47,441 nt of DNA from Clostridiales bacterium oral taxon 876 str. F0540 (GCA_000466585.1 KE993508.1:494036-541476), one strand, 5' to 3'; positions 15,075 to 23,878 are shown, numbered from the stretch's first letter. Translations and numbers: made by a program. The notes: generated by a model from the sequence alone, not told the origin.

Positions 15075-15260
15075 ACTTAACTAGTATAACACAATCACTT
15101 ATAAAATCTCAATAGTTTTTTGTAAAAATTGTAATATATATACAACTTATATAGCACCAATTTTTATAATACATATTCTTACTTTTTTAATCCAATGTAA
15201 TTCTTATTTATAATTTTTTGTAAGCCCTGCACTAAAAGGTAAAAATAATTTTCAGGTATA

Positions 15261-15289
15261 TTTACATTTTATGGAAAATAGTTTATAAT
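15261..15289 (+). promoter_or_regulatory. Promoter of an orphan short RNA
   Basis: TTTACA (15261-15266), 17-bp spacer, TATAAT (15284-15289). Start point expected near 15296, ~85 bases before a strong terminator and not followed by a long gene before it. Confidence 0.65.
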
Positions 15290-15295
15290 AATTTA

Positions 15296-15424
15296 TATAG
15301 GACAGGCTTAATGTTTCTGCTATAAAAGCATATGCTTAAAATTATACATTAAATGGCGTGTTATTGAGTAAAGTCAAGCATGAGCCAAAAGGATGTTTGT
15401 TATCCTTTTGGCTCTTTTTATTTT
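15296..15424 (+). ncRNA. Candidate short RNA or attenuated leader ending in a strong terminator
   Basis: Bounded by the promoter above and a hairpin GAGCCAAAAGGAT (15382-15394) / ATCCTTTTGGCTC (15402-15414) followed by TTTTTATTTT. Inside, TTAATGT / ACATTAA encloses the palindrome AAGCATATGCTT. The first coding start with a good site is ~190 bases past the terminator, so this may be a free small RNA or a riboswitch-type attenuator for the serine hydrolase. I could not match it to a known class. Confidence 0.5.
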
Positions 15425-15484
15425 AAATAAAAATCAATCCCTAAGGTTGATACCACTAATATAGTGTAAGGAGGAATTATTATT

Positions 15485-15514
15485 ATGTTAAATTCAAAAA
15501 CTGATACCGGGTAA
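15485..15514 (+). other. Nine-codon frame with a strong ribosome binding site
   Basis: AAGGAGG (15468-15474) precedes ATG 15485, which encodes MLNSKTDTG and stop. It could be a leader peptide for the serine hydrolase 97 bp downstream, or the remnant of a decayed gene (the frame continues IAAQTYVKKIL after the stop). Evidence is weak. Confidence 0.3.
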
Positions 15515-15610
15515 ATTGCAGCACAAACTTATGTAAAAAAGATTTTATAGAACAAAACACCTTTGCTGGACTCTAATTGCAAATTAATATTTAGAGAAAG
15601 AGGGTTTAAA

Positions 15611-18280
15611 ATGAAATCAAAGAAAAAAATAATATCAATGCTTACAATTCTCGCTATGATTTTATCATTAATTCCAAATACTCATATTTTTGCTGCTTCA
15701 GATATAACAAAGCTAATTGTACACTATCATAGATTTGATAATAAGTATTCAGGAAACATAGAAGCTGCTGCTTTAAATAATAATGCGGTTGGTACAATAT
15801 CTGAAAAGACTACTGATGAGTATGGTTTAAAAATGACTTTTAATTTCTCCGGTTCCTCCAGTGATGCATATATAGGCTTTACGGTTAAAGATGATAGTGT
15901 CTTTCCAAAAGATAAGAAGTATGTAAGAGCAAAAGATGGTCTGGCTGAAGTATGGCTAATTGACGGAGATGCCCGTACGTACAATTCACCACAGCTTATT
16001 AATTCAAATCTCATAGTTAAAAAGAACAATAAAAGTTACATAGCAGTTGAAGACTCAACAAATCTTCTAAATTTAACTTACAAATATGGAAAAAACGGTT
16101 ATGTATTTGATGGTGCTGCAAAAGGTACTGTTGATATATTAACTATATATCATGATAAAGATTATTTTGAGATAAATGTCAACAGCAATAGAATAGGTGC
16201 AAATGTTACAACTAATATGCTTAATTATTATACTGACGTAGTTTTCAATGATGTAGATGGTTTTATGCAAAACAATAAATATTATTTATCGCTGCCTTAT
16301 ATTGAAAGGCTATTTCAGATAGGAACATTAACTATTAACAGTAACAGCTACCTTCTAAATAGGCAGAACTCAGCCTATGATCAAATAAGCGCTGCCGCTG
16401 TACCGGAACAGGTTGGCTTTAATTCAGAAAAACTAAATAAAATTGATGACTATATCAATAAGGAAGTAAATGAAGGTTTTCCTGGAGCGGCAGTTATCAT
16501 AGTTAAGGACGGCAAGATTGTAAAAAATACTGCCTATGGTTATTTAAAAAAATATGATACGGCTTTTGTAGACGGAGCTTATCAGCCTGCTCAGCTTTTG
16601 CCACAGTCACAATGGGAAAAAGCTTCAGTCAATTCATTATGGGATTTAGCATCAAATACTAAAATGTATGCAACTAACTATGCAATACAAAAGCTTGTAT
16701 CGGAAGGAAAGTTAAATCTTGACCAGCCTATAAACACTTTCCCGGGATGGCAGAATTACAAAGACAGTTATGTGACATATACCGGCAATTGGGTTATAGG
16801 AAAAGGACTAACTAAGGCTGTAACCGGAAAGGAAACCGTAACGGTACGTGACCTTCTTCATCACAGTGGTGGAAACATTCCTGATCCACAATATCCAAAT
16901 AAAAATGTTGCCGGCGACTTATGGTATCAAAGCAGCGACTTTACAAACCGTGCAAAAATAATCGATATCATATGCAAAACTCCTCTGCAATATCAGCCTA
17001 GAACAAGCATCAGTTACAGCGACCTTGACTTTATGATACTTGGCCTTCTCGTTGAGCAGGTAAGCGGAATGTCTCTTGACAAATATGTAGAAAATGAGAT
17101 TTACGGAAAACTTGGATTATCACATACAGTTTTCAATCCACTGCAAAAAGGTTTCTCAAAATCAGAAATAGCTGCTACAGAATTAAATGGAAACACCCGT
17201 GATGGACATATTAACTTTGGCATTATGGAAAACGGTTCTCCTGTTAATATCAGAAAATATACGCTTCAAGGCGAAGTTCATGATGAAAAAGCATGGTATA
17301 CCATGGGTGGAGTATCCGGTCATGCAGGCTTGTTCTCTACTACAGGTGATATGGCTGTATTAACTCAGCTTATGCTTAACGGCGGTATCTATAATGGAAC
17401 TCAAGTATTTACAAAGGAAGTTGCAGACCAATTTACAGCTCCATACAGCGTAGATCCTACTAAAGTGGATTCCTCTACCTACGGACTTGGCTGGAGACTA
17501 GCTTCAAAATCCTCTTCATACTGGTACTTTAATTGGGGCCCTAGCAGAAGCACCTATGGTCATCAAGGTTGGACTGGTACTTTAACAATTATAGATCCAG
17601 TTTATAATATGACTATCACTATGCTTACAAATTTAAGACATTCAAGCATAATAAACAGTAATCTTGATTTTGATGGCTATAAAAACTACTCAATTGGTGA
17701 CTTTGGTCCGATTACCGGTTTGATATATAACGCCCTTATGACAGATAAGACCCCATTAAACAGTGTAAAATTATCCTTAGACAAAGCAAACCTTGAAAGG
17801 AACCAAACTGCAAATATCACTTTAACAGGCTTCGGCAAAGGAGGTACTCCATTAGATCTTACTAATGCAGTAATTAATTACAACTCCTCAAATCCAACTA
17901 CAGCCTCAGTAGAAAATGGTATTGTAACAGCTAAAAATACCGGCTCAGCAGATATTTATGCTTCGGTATCCCTTAATGGAGTTACAGTAGACTCTAATAA
18001 AGCTAAAGTTGAGGTTACTACCAGCATTTCTTCTATTAGAAGACTTATTGATGAATACCAGAAAAAAGGCGAGCTTACAAGCCCACTTCTGCCTCAGCTT
18101 AACAATAGCTTAGGTCAGGCTGAAAAATTTATAAATGACAAAAAGCAAAAGCAAGCTGTAAGCCATATAGAGGATTTTATAAAGCATCTAAACAATGCCC
18201 CAATGGAAAATAATATTTCAAAAGCTGCAAAAGATATATTAAATTCTGATGCAAAGGCTCTTATTAAACAATGGTCGTAA
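15611..18280 (+). CDS. Secreted multidomain serine hydrolase (class C beta-lactamase fold)
   Basis: 889 aa from ATG 15611 (AAAGAGGG upstream; signal peptide starts MKSKKKIISMLTIL and ends near FAAS). Regions in order: ~33-130 like a pullulanase-associated carbohydrate-binding domain (IVHYHRFDNKYSG, AEVWLIDGD); ~195-255 stalk-like; ~265-715 beta-lactamase/esterase fold with S348-x-x-K351 (SNTK), Y469 (YSD), HHSGG, and HQGWTG (H651) in the KTG position; ~720-805 bacterial Ig-like; ~808-889 helical FIMAH-like domain (RRLIDEYQKKGEL). The family includes D-Ala peptidases, esterases and amidases. The sugar-binding front end suggests a wall or polysaccharide target. Large for the family, whose core is ~350-450 aa. 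Confidence 0.85.
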   Translation: MKSKKKIISMLTILAMILSLIPNTHIFAASDITKLIVHYHRFDNKYSGNIEAAALNNNAVGTISEKTTDEYGLKMTFNFSGSSSDAYIGFTVKDDSVFPKDKKYVRAKDGLAEVWLIDGDARTYNSPQLINSNLIVKKNNKSYIAVEDSTNLLNLTYKYGKNGYVFDGAAKGTVDILTIYHDKDYFEINVNSNRIGANVTTNMLNYYTDVVFNDVDGFMQNNKYYLSLPYIERLFQIGTLTINSNSYLLNRQNSAYDQISAAAVPEQVGFNSEKLNKIDDYINKEVNEGFPGAAVIIVKDGKIVKNTAYGYLKKYDTAFVDGAYQPAQLLPQSQWEKASVNSLWDLASNTKMYATNYAIQKLVSEGKLNLDQPINTFPGWQNYKDSYVTYTGNWVIGKGLTKAVTGKETVTVRDLLHHSGGNIPDPQYPNKNVAGDLWYQSSDFTNRAKIIDIICKTPLQYQPRTSISYSDLDFMILGLLVEQVSGMSLDKYVENEIYGKLGLSHTVFNPLQKGFSKSEIAATELNGNTRDGHINFGIMENGSPVNIRKYTLQGEVHDEKAWYTMGGVSGHAGLFSTTGDMAVLTQLMLNGGIYNGTQVFTKEVADQFTAPYSVDPTKVDSSTYGLGWRLASKSSSYWYFNWGPSRSTYGHQGWTGTLTIIDPVYNMTITMLTNLRHSSIINSNLDFDGYKNYSIGDFGPITGLIYNALMTDKTPLNSVKLSLDKANLERNQTANITLTGFGKGGTPLDLTNAVINYNSSNPTTASVENGIVTAKNTGSADIYASVSLNGVTVDSNKAKVEVTTSISSIRRLIDEYQKKGELTSPLLPQLNNSLGQAEKFINDKKQKQAVSHIEDFIKHLNNAPMENNISKAAKDILNSDAKALIKQWS

Positions 18281-18286
18281 TATAGT

Positions 18287-18325
18287 AAAAAAGCTGCCTG
18301 TGAAGCACTACAGGCAGCTTTTTAC
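18287..18325. terminator. Bidirectional terminator
   Basis: AAAAAGCTGCCTG / CAGGCAGCTTTTT, a 13-bp perfect stem with a 10-base loop and T/A tails, between the serine hydrolase (plus) and the PTS gene (minus). Confidence 0.9.
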
Positions 18326-18328
18326 TTT

Positions 18329-20344
18329 CTATTTAACTTTTATTACAGCAGCTCCTTCCTTAGCTTTTTTGTTTCCGTAGCTTACATCTATGCTTTCAAC
18401 ATTATCCATGTTTGTTACTATAACTGCTGAAGTAAGACTCTTAGCCTTTTCTCCAACTACTTTAGTATCAAAGCTTATTAAAAGATCGCCTTTTTTAACC
18501 TTGTCGCCTTGAGCAACATGAGCTGTAAAGCCCTCGCCGTTTAAAGCTACTGTGTCGATACCTATATGAACTAAAACTTCAAGTCCGTTATCAGTTGTAA
18601 CAGCAGCAGCATGTTTTGTTGGGAATAAAACAGTTACTTCTCCGTCTGCAGGAGCAAAAACCTCTCCTTGTGAAGGCACTATTCCGAAGCCGTCACCTAA
18701 AAGCTTTGCTGAAAATACATCGTCAGGAACCTTATCAAGTGAAACAACCTCACCTTCCATAGGGCTGTACAGTGTATAAAAGCCGGATACAACCTTTTTA
18801 TCTTCCAAAGTGACTGCAGTTTCCTTTTCGTCAGCACTATCTTCTCTCTTAGCTTGAAAAGCACCGCCGTTTGCAATAATAGCTTTCATATCATCTTTAA
18901 TTCTTTCTGCCTCAGTACCAAAAATAGCCTGAACGCTGTTACCGGCAGTTAATACTCCAGCAGCACCAAGAGCCTTTAACTTTCCTTGATCAACCTTTGA
19001 AGTATCCTTTAAATTAAGTCTCAGCCTTGTAATACATGCATCTAAAACCTCAATATTTTCAGGACCTCCGATTGCTTCTAAAACTCTTGCGGCCTTTTCT
19101 GAACCCTTTGCATTCTTAAGGTCTGAAGGAGCAGTTTCTTCTTCATCTTCTCTTCCTGGAGTCTTTATATTGAACTTTGTAATTACAAAATAGAAAACTA
19201 CAAAGTAAAGAGCAAAGAATATAAGTCCAACTAACCACATTAACATTGGATGTCCTGCAAATTTAAAACCTAAAAGATAATCTATAAAGGATGCTGAGAA
19301 GGTATAACCTAATCTTATCTTTAATAAGCTTGTAACGATACCTGCTGCAAAAGCCGCGGCAACGTGAAATACAAATAAAACAGGTGCTACGAATATAAAT
19401 GAGAACTCTATTGGCTCTGTTATTCCTGTTAAGAAAGCAACAAAAGCAGCCGAAATCATCATACCTGATACTTTCTTTCTGTTCTCTTTCTTAGCTGCAG
19501 CTATAATAGCCAAGGCTGCTCCCGGAAGTCCAAACATAAGTATTGGATATTCAGAAGCCATGAATATTCCTGCAGTAGGATCTCCGTGGAAGAATCTAGC
19601 TGAATCTCCAAAGTAAGTTACACCGTTTGAAACATATTCTCCAAACTGATATAAGAATGGTGGATAGTACATATGATGCAGACCAACAGGTATTAAAAGT
19701 CTCTTACCTGCTGCATAAAATGCAGGTCCTAATACTGAAGTACTGGCAAAATGCGCAAAAACATTAATTCCATTTTGAATTGGAGCCCATATATTTACTC
19801 CAACAATAGCAAACGCTAAAGCTGCAACGGAAGTTATAATAGGAACAAATCTTTTTCCGCCAAAGAAGCCTAAAACCTGTGGCAGCTTGATATTGTGGAA
19901 TCTGTTATATAAATAACCTGCAATTAAACCTATAATAATACCGCCGAATACACCCATGTTTATGGTTGTATTTTTAACTACTTCTGCATAAGCCGGTGTT
20001 TTCATAAAATCTGCAAGGGATATTCCCTGAGCAGCTGCAGTCTTTGAAGCTAAAGCAGCTGCAGCATTTGAGCTTGCTATCTTTATAGTACCTTCAAGAA
20101 TAAGCTGTCCAACAGTAGCAGCTAAAGCAGCAACACCTTCTCCTCCAGAAAAACCAATCGCGACACCAACAGCAAAAATCATTGGAAGATTGCTGAAAAT
20201 TACATCACCTGCCTGAGCCATATAGGGAATGTTTAAAAGATCAGGCTGACCAAATCTTAACAGAAGTCCTGCTGCCGGAAGTACTGATACTGGCAACATT
20301 AATGACTTACCGATTTTTTGCAATACTGCAAATAACTTTTTCAC
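18329..20344 (-). CDS. ptsG: PTS glucose-type transporter EIICBA
   Basis: 671 aa from GTG 20344, chosen for AAAGGAGG upstream; longer frames run through the terminator/RAT leader. Order is IIC (~1-390, ten or so membrane helices, GDPTAGIFMASEYPILMFGLPGAA), IIB (~420-500, phospho-Cys in LDACITRLRL) and IIA (~545-671, phospho-His in VLVHIGIDT). It imports and phosphorylates glucose or GlcNAc. Size, domain order and the upstream glcT/RAT arrangement match clostridial glcG. The GDPTAG stretch is also seen in GlcNAc transporters, so GlcNAc is the alternative substrate. Confidence 0.92.
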   Translation of the reverse strand: MKKLFAVLQKIGKSLMLPVSVLPAAGLLLRFGQPDLLNIPYMAQAGDVIFSNLPMIFAVGVAIGFSGGEGVAALAATVGQLILEGTIKIASSNAAAALASKTAAAQGISLADFMKTPAYAEVVKNTTINMGVFGGIIIGLIAGYLYNRFHNIKLPQVLGFFGGKRFVPIITSVAALAFAIVGVNIWAPIQNGINVFAHFASTSVLGPAFYAAGKRLLIPVGLHHMYYPPFLYQFGEYVSNGVTYFGDSARFFHGDPTAGIFMASEYPILMFGLPGAALAIIAAAKKENRKKVSGMMISAAFVAFLTGITEPIEFSFIFVAPVLFVFHVAAAFAAGIVTSLLKIRLGYTFSASFIDYLLGFKFAGHPMLMWLVGLIFFALYFVVFYFVITKFNIKTPGREDEEETAPSDLKNAKGSEKAARVLEAIGGPENIEVLDACITRLRLNLKDTSKVDQGKLKALGAAGVLTAGNSVQAIFGTEAERIKDDMKAIIANGGAFQAKREDSADEKETAVTLEDKKVVSGFYTLYSPMEGEVVSLDKVPDDVFSAKLLGDGFGIVPSQGEVFAPADGEVTVLFPTKHAAAVTTDNGLEVLVHIGIDTVALNGEGFTAHVAQGDKVKKGDLLISFDTKVVGEKAKSLTSAVIVTNMDNVESIDVSYGNKKAKEGAAVIKVK

Positions 20345-20388
20345 TATAAAAACCTCCTTTAAAATTATACATAGACGAAACAAAAAGC

Positions 20389-20452
20389 AAAAAACACGAG
20401 CCAAAAGGGTACACTTATAGCTACACTATAGCTATTCCCTTTAAGCTCGTGC
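20389..20452 (-). terminator. Leader terminator of the EIICBA gene, controlled by GlcT
   Basis: Minus-strand RNA: CACGAGC-TT-AAAGGG pairs with CCCTTTT-G-GCTCGTG and is followed by TTTTTTG. The apical loop contains the self-complementary TAGCTATAGTGTAGCTA. The 5' arm overlaps the RAT at 20443-20475, so the two structures exclude each other. Confidence 0.85.
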
Positions 20453-20475
20453 CTAATTCAATAGTAACACTGCTT
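20443..20475 (-). promoter_or_regulatory. RAT antiterminator site for GlcT
   Basis: The minus-strand RNA has TGTTACT, then ATTGAATT, then AGGCA: the conserved asymmetrical bulges of BglG/LicT-type RAT elements. Outer pairs are AAGC/GCTT and GTG/CAC. It begins at the glcT stop codon and overlaps the 5' arm of the terminator. Bound, dephosphorylated GlcT dimer would hold the RAT fold and let transcription enter EIICBA. Confidence 0.75.
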
Positions 20476-21301
20476 ATGTTTCCGAAATCCTGCTTAGATG
20501 AAGAGTTATATAACCTATCTCATCTTCAGGAACTTTAATGGAAAATAAATTTTCAATTTTCATTGCAACTTTGATTGCAACATCGTACTCATTATACAAA
20601 TCTTTTTTTATGCTGTCAAGCAGGTAATTTTTTATGGTTTTCTTCTTCATTATTCTTTCAATCATAAAATTAATGTGAGTTACCGTTCTTATATATTCCA
20701 GAGAATTTTTGTCAAAGTTCTTTTTTAAGAGCTTTGATATAAGCTCCATTACCTCTCCTATTTTCTTAGTATAAGCTAAGGCGCTGGTAACCTCCTGCTG
20801 ATTTACTGCTGCTTTAATATGCATGCATATAAAGCCTATTTCATCTTCCGGAAGGTCGATATTGAACCTTTTAATTATCATATCCAAAGCCTTTTGAGCT
20901 AATCTATATTCAGCAGGATACAAAGCCATAAGCTCATGTAGAAATGGATTTTCAATTTTAACTCCCTGCTTTACTCTTCTGATTGCAAAATTAATATGAT
21001 CGGGAAGGGACACATGAACGGCTTCACTAAGCTTTATCTTAAGTTCCATCTCGCACAAGGATATTATTTCTTCGGAAATACCTACAATTTCACTGTCAAC
21101 ACTTTCAAGCACCTTGTTAAAATTTTCGGTTGACGCCTGCGACTTCTTAACAAAAATATTTTCCACTCTGTCTTCGAAAATAACTGAACCTTTATTCGTA
21201 TTGTACCCAATAGCCTTTCCTACAAGGACAAATTCTTTTTTATCTTTTTCAGCTATTACAACATTGTTATTAAGCACTTTCCTTACCTTGTATTTGTCCA
21301 T
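20474..21301 (-). CDS. glcT: BglG-family transcriptional antiterminator (GlcT-like)
   Basis: 275 aa. N-terminal co-antiterminator RNA-binding domain (1-~57: VRKVLNNNVVIAEKDKKEFVLVGKAIGYNTNKG), PRD1 (~65-170, conserved His in SLPDHINFA and FICMHIKAA) and PRD2 (~175-275, His in TVTHINFMI and YITLHLSR). EIIB phosphorylates the PRDs when no sugar is transported, which inactivates it. AGGAGG lies upstream. It binds the RAT starting at its own stop codon and controls the next gene. Confidence 0.93.
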   Translation of the reverse strand: MDKYKVRKVLNNNVVIAEKDKKEFVLVGKAIGYNTNKGSVIFEDRVENIFVKKSQASTENFNKVLESVDSEIVGISEEIISLCEMELKIKLSEAVHVSLPDHINFAIRRVKQGVKIENPFLHELMALYPAEYRLAQKALDMIIKRFNIDLPEDEIGFICMHIKAAVNQQEVTSALAYTKKIGEVMELISKLLKKNFDKNSLEYIRTVTHINFMIERIMKKKTIKNYLLDSIKKDLYNEYDVAIKVAMKIENLFSIKVPEDEIGYITLHLSRISET

Positions 21302-21358
21302 GGCTGGCCTCCTGAGTACGTTATTAATGTTTAGTATTATACCACAATGTATATAATA

Positions 21359-21904
21359 TTACATCATTCCTTGAATCAATCCGCAGGCAAGTCTTCTTCC
21401 AGAGCCTCCAGCAGGTTGTGTCTTATAGTCGTCCGGTCCTTCGTGTATGATTACAGATTTTCCTATAATCTGTGAAACGTCAAATTTATTAGTAAAAAAT
21501 ATCATTCTTGCATAGCCGTTATTTGAAAAAAGAACAGGAAAATCTCCGGCATGATTACCATGCGGCTGATTTGTTGGATTCCAGTGCCCTCCTGCTGCTG
21601 TAAATGGATTTGAACTATTGTCTATGCTGCAGTCGCCATTCTCATGTATGTGAAACCCATGAGGTCCAACCTGCGGATTCCCCCCTGAGGCAGGCCTATA
21701 AGATGGCAGTCCATTTACTTCTACGGATACTTCTGTCCCGCCATGTACATCTGTAAAAACTACTGTTCCGGCTATACCAGGTGCCAAAGGTCCTCCAGTA
21801 ATATATGCCACAGCCTTTGTAAACTTACTTTTTTGTCCTGCATCATTTCTGTATCCATAATAGTAATCATTGAAAAAAGGGTATTGATAATTCTCCAAAT
21901 TCAT
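21359..21904 (-). CDS. sodC: Cu/Zn superoxide dismutase
   Basis: 181 aa from ATG 21904 (GGAGG six bases upstream; the longer TTG frame overlaps that site). Metal ligands are intact: HGFHIHENGDC (copper His pair), AGGHWNP, PHGNHAGDFP (zinc ligands) and VIIHEGPDDYKTQPAGGSGRRLACG (copper His, disulfide Cys, active-site Arg). No signal peptide, unlike most bacterial SodC, so it may act inside or on the outside of the cell, as in spore-forming clostridia and bacilli. 57 bp upstream of glcT, but a TATAAT near 21340 suggests a separate promoter for the latter. Confidence 0.93.
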   Translation of the reverse strand: MNLENYQYPFFNDYYYGYRNDAGQKSKFTKAVAYITGGPLAPGIAGTVVFTDVHGGTEVSVEVNGLPSYRPASGGNPQVGPHGFHIHENGDCSIDNSSNPFTAAGGHWNPTNQPHGNHAGDFPVLFSNNGYARMIFFTNKFDVSQIIGKSVIIHEGPDDYKTQPAGGSGRRLACGLIQGMM

Positions 21905-22004
21905 TATATCCTCCAAATAAAATAATACACTTTATGTTATGCGTATTTTACATTAATAGTTACATCTGAAACTATATAGCTTAAATCAATAAACTTTAAG
22001 TATG

Positions 22005-22035
22005 CAAAAAGAGAGAACACTACATTCTCTCTTTT
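22005..22035. terminator. Terminator of the amino-acid permease gene
   Basis: CAAAAAGAGAGAA / TTCTCTCTTTTG with a short loop. On the minus strand a T-rich run follows the stem, ending the permease transcript before sodC. Confidence 0.8.
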
Positions 22036-22050
22036 GTATAGCATTAAATT

Positions 22051-23520
22051 TTATTGCCCTATCTCTTCTGTTTTTGGAGCATTAATATTTTTGTTGTTTC
22101 TTCTTGCAATAATCGGAAGAATTAATCCTAGACCAATTAAAACAACTGGGGTTACAAAATTTAGTGTTAACTGGAAGTACCATTGTGATGTATAAACCGG
22201 AATATTGCTCTTTGGGAACATACCCATAATACAAGCAAATGCGGTAAATACAAAGCACCATAATCCTATGCCAACGCCTACTTTATCATTTTTAACAAAC
22301 TTATAGTCTGAAGAGAATTTGTGCTTAGCAAAGCCTCTTACAGCCATATAAGCTGCAAATACCCATAGGTATCTTAACGGCATAACTACCGAATTCAAAT
22401 CAAGAAGCCAGTTAAAAATTGTATTTATATCTCCCATACCAAAAGCAGGAAGCATAATTAATATACCAACTAAAACTGCAGTCATTTTATACCCATTGAT
22501 TGGAGTACCATGCTTGTTTACTTTTGTCAAGCTCTCAGGAATATATCTTCTGTCTGAGTCTGCAAATAAAACCTTAAGCGGTGCATCGATAGAAAATGCT
22601 AATGCTGAAATCTGAGCAAGCATGTTTGCAACTGCATATAGTATCAAGAATAAATTTCCTAATCCATAATATTGACCAAGCATCTTAAAGGCATAATATT
22701 GACCGTTCATCTTTAAATCCTTAGGAATATTATTAGCATCAAACATCATTCCCATTGCTATAGAACCTAAAAGTGCAGATACAGCAACCATTATAGCTAA
22801 GACAATCATTCCTTTTGGGAAATTCTTTGATGGATTTTTTGTATTGTTAACATAAGGAGATATCTTTTCACATCCTCCTACAGCAAACACAAGCATCGAT
22901 ATTGTAGTAAAATATGCAAAATTAAAGTCCGGAATAAAAGATTTTGCAGTTATATGAGTTGTTGCAATCTTCATTCCTGTGATTTTTGGTGCTGTAATAA
23001 CCATGATTATATATAATATTGACATTACAAAAGTTGCAGTTCCGGCTATTGTTCCGATTCTTTTTAGTGAATTTACTCCTTTTGATGCAACCCACAAGAA
23101 GAAAATGAAAAGAACAAGTATTATCGACTGGAGAAGTAATGGATTTAATCCCTTAATAAAGTTTCCGTTTTGTGTAACTACCCATCCAAGAGCAATAAGT
23201 ATTGACTGAGGCTTTTGAGCTAAATATGGAACGTGCACTACCCAATAAGTCCATCCTGCAAGATAAGCAAGGAGAGGCCCCATTGAAGCTTTTATCCAAG
23301 TACTAACTCCGCCTTTTCCATCCTTAAAAGTAGAACCTAATTCCCCTACCATTAATGCGTATGGAATAAAATACAATGAAATAATAAGTACCCAGGAAAC
23401 TATTACTTTTAAACCTTGATTAGCAAAATTGTTAACAACATTACCAAACCCCCACACCATAACAAAGGCCATCAGGGCAAGGTTTTTCCAGGTCAGACTT
23501 CTTTCTGTGTTTTCACTCAC
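22051..23520 (-). CDS. APC-superfamily amino-acid permease
   Basis: 489 aa starting at GTG 23520 (GGGGGAG upstream). About twelve membrane helices. The first, LALMAFVMVWGFGNVVNNFANQG, carries the unwound G-x-G region of APC transporters, and helix 6 holds VFAVGGCEKISPYVNNTKNP. It resembles the glutamate:GABA antiporter/YjeM-like branch, which imports or exchanges amino acids. Stands alone between two terminators. The substrate cannot be read from sequence. Confidence 0.88.
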   Translation of the reverse strand: MSENTERSLTWKNLALMAFVMVWGFGNVVNNFANQGLKVIVSWVLIISLYFIPYALMVGELGSTFKDGKGGVSTWIKASMGPLLAYLAGWTYWVVHVPYLAQKPQSILIALGWVVTQNGNFIKGLNPLLLQSIILVLFIFFLWVASKGVNSLKRIGTIAGTATFVMSILYIIMVITAPKITGMKIATTHITAKSFIPDFNFAYFTTISMLVFAVGGCEKISPYVNNTKNPSKNFPKGMIVLAIMVAVSALLGSIAMGMMFDANNIPKDLKMNGQYYAFKMLGQYYGLGNLFLILYAVANMLAQISALAFSIDAPLKVLFADSDRRYIPESLTKVNKHGTPINGYKMTAVLVGILIMLPAFGMGDINTIFNWLLDLNSVVMPLRYLWVFAAYMAVRGFAKHKFSSDYKFVKNDKVGVGIGLWCFVFTAFACIMGMFPKSNIPVYTSQWYFQLTLNFVTPVVLIGLGLILPIIARRNNKNINAPKTEEIGQ

Positions 23521-23625
23521 GATTACTCCCCCTTTAAAAAATTAAATTTTTTTACTATATAGCTTGTCTATGCTAAAAATTTGCTGCAGCTATAATAAAA
23601 ATTACGAGCAGCTATCAAAATATGG

Positions 23626-23639
23626 GAATTGCGCAATTC
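23626..23639. promoter_or_regulatory. 14-bp palindrome upstream of the permease
   Basis: GAATTGCGCAATTC is perfect and stands out from very AT-rich surroundings. It lies ~106 bp before the permease start, so it may be an operator. Confidence 0.4.
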
Positions 23640-23849
23640 GACATATTTTTGAATAATTATTGCTAAATTGTGTATCAATTTACACTATATTAACATATGT
23701 TTGAATTTTATCACAATTTCTAAAACTATACAATATTAAATTAAATTTTTACAAAAAATATGTGATGAAAATTATTCATATTCTACTGATTAACAAGTCT
23801 TTATTCATTAAGAATTGTTATTCCTGCTATAAATTAACTTAATAAAATA

Positions 23850-23878
23850 TAAAAAGCGGTGGAAAATCCACCGCTTTA
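23850..23878. terminator. Terminator of the beta-glucoside PTS operon
   Basis: AAAGCGGTGGA / TCCACCGCTTT, 11 bp perfect with a three-base loop. On the minus strand TTTTTATATTTT follows. It sits 90 bp past the EIIC stop. Confidence 0.9.

Larger units (their letters stand above)
14998..15610. other. 613-bp gene-poor region upstream of the secreted serine hydrolase
   Basis: Very AT-rich. It holds the right half of the 12-bp inverted repeat, an orphan promoter-terminator RNA unit (15261-15424), a small hairpin near 15433-15451 and a nine-codon frame at 15485-15514 with a strong ribosome binding site. No longer frame is convincing. Confidence 0.6.

Noticed and set aside
15485..15565. Pseudogene between the orphan RNA and the serine hydrolase
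   Set aside because: Only nine codons, then an in-frame stop and eleven more; no homology recognisable, so it was kept only as a weak leader-peptide candidate.
18329..20404. Upstream start for the EIICBA gene adding about 20 residues
   Set aside because: It would lie within the terminator/RAT structure and gives an untypical N-terminus; the GTG at 20344 has AAAGGAGG and the normal family start.
20407..20439. Apical hairpin with TAGCTATAGTGTAGCTA as the RAT
   Set aside because: It lies wholly within the terminator loop and so could not compete with it; the upstream TGTTACT...AGGCA sequence fits the RAT pattern and overlaps the terminator arm.
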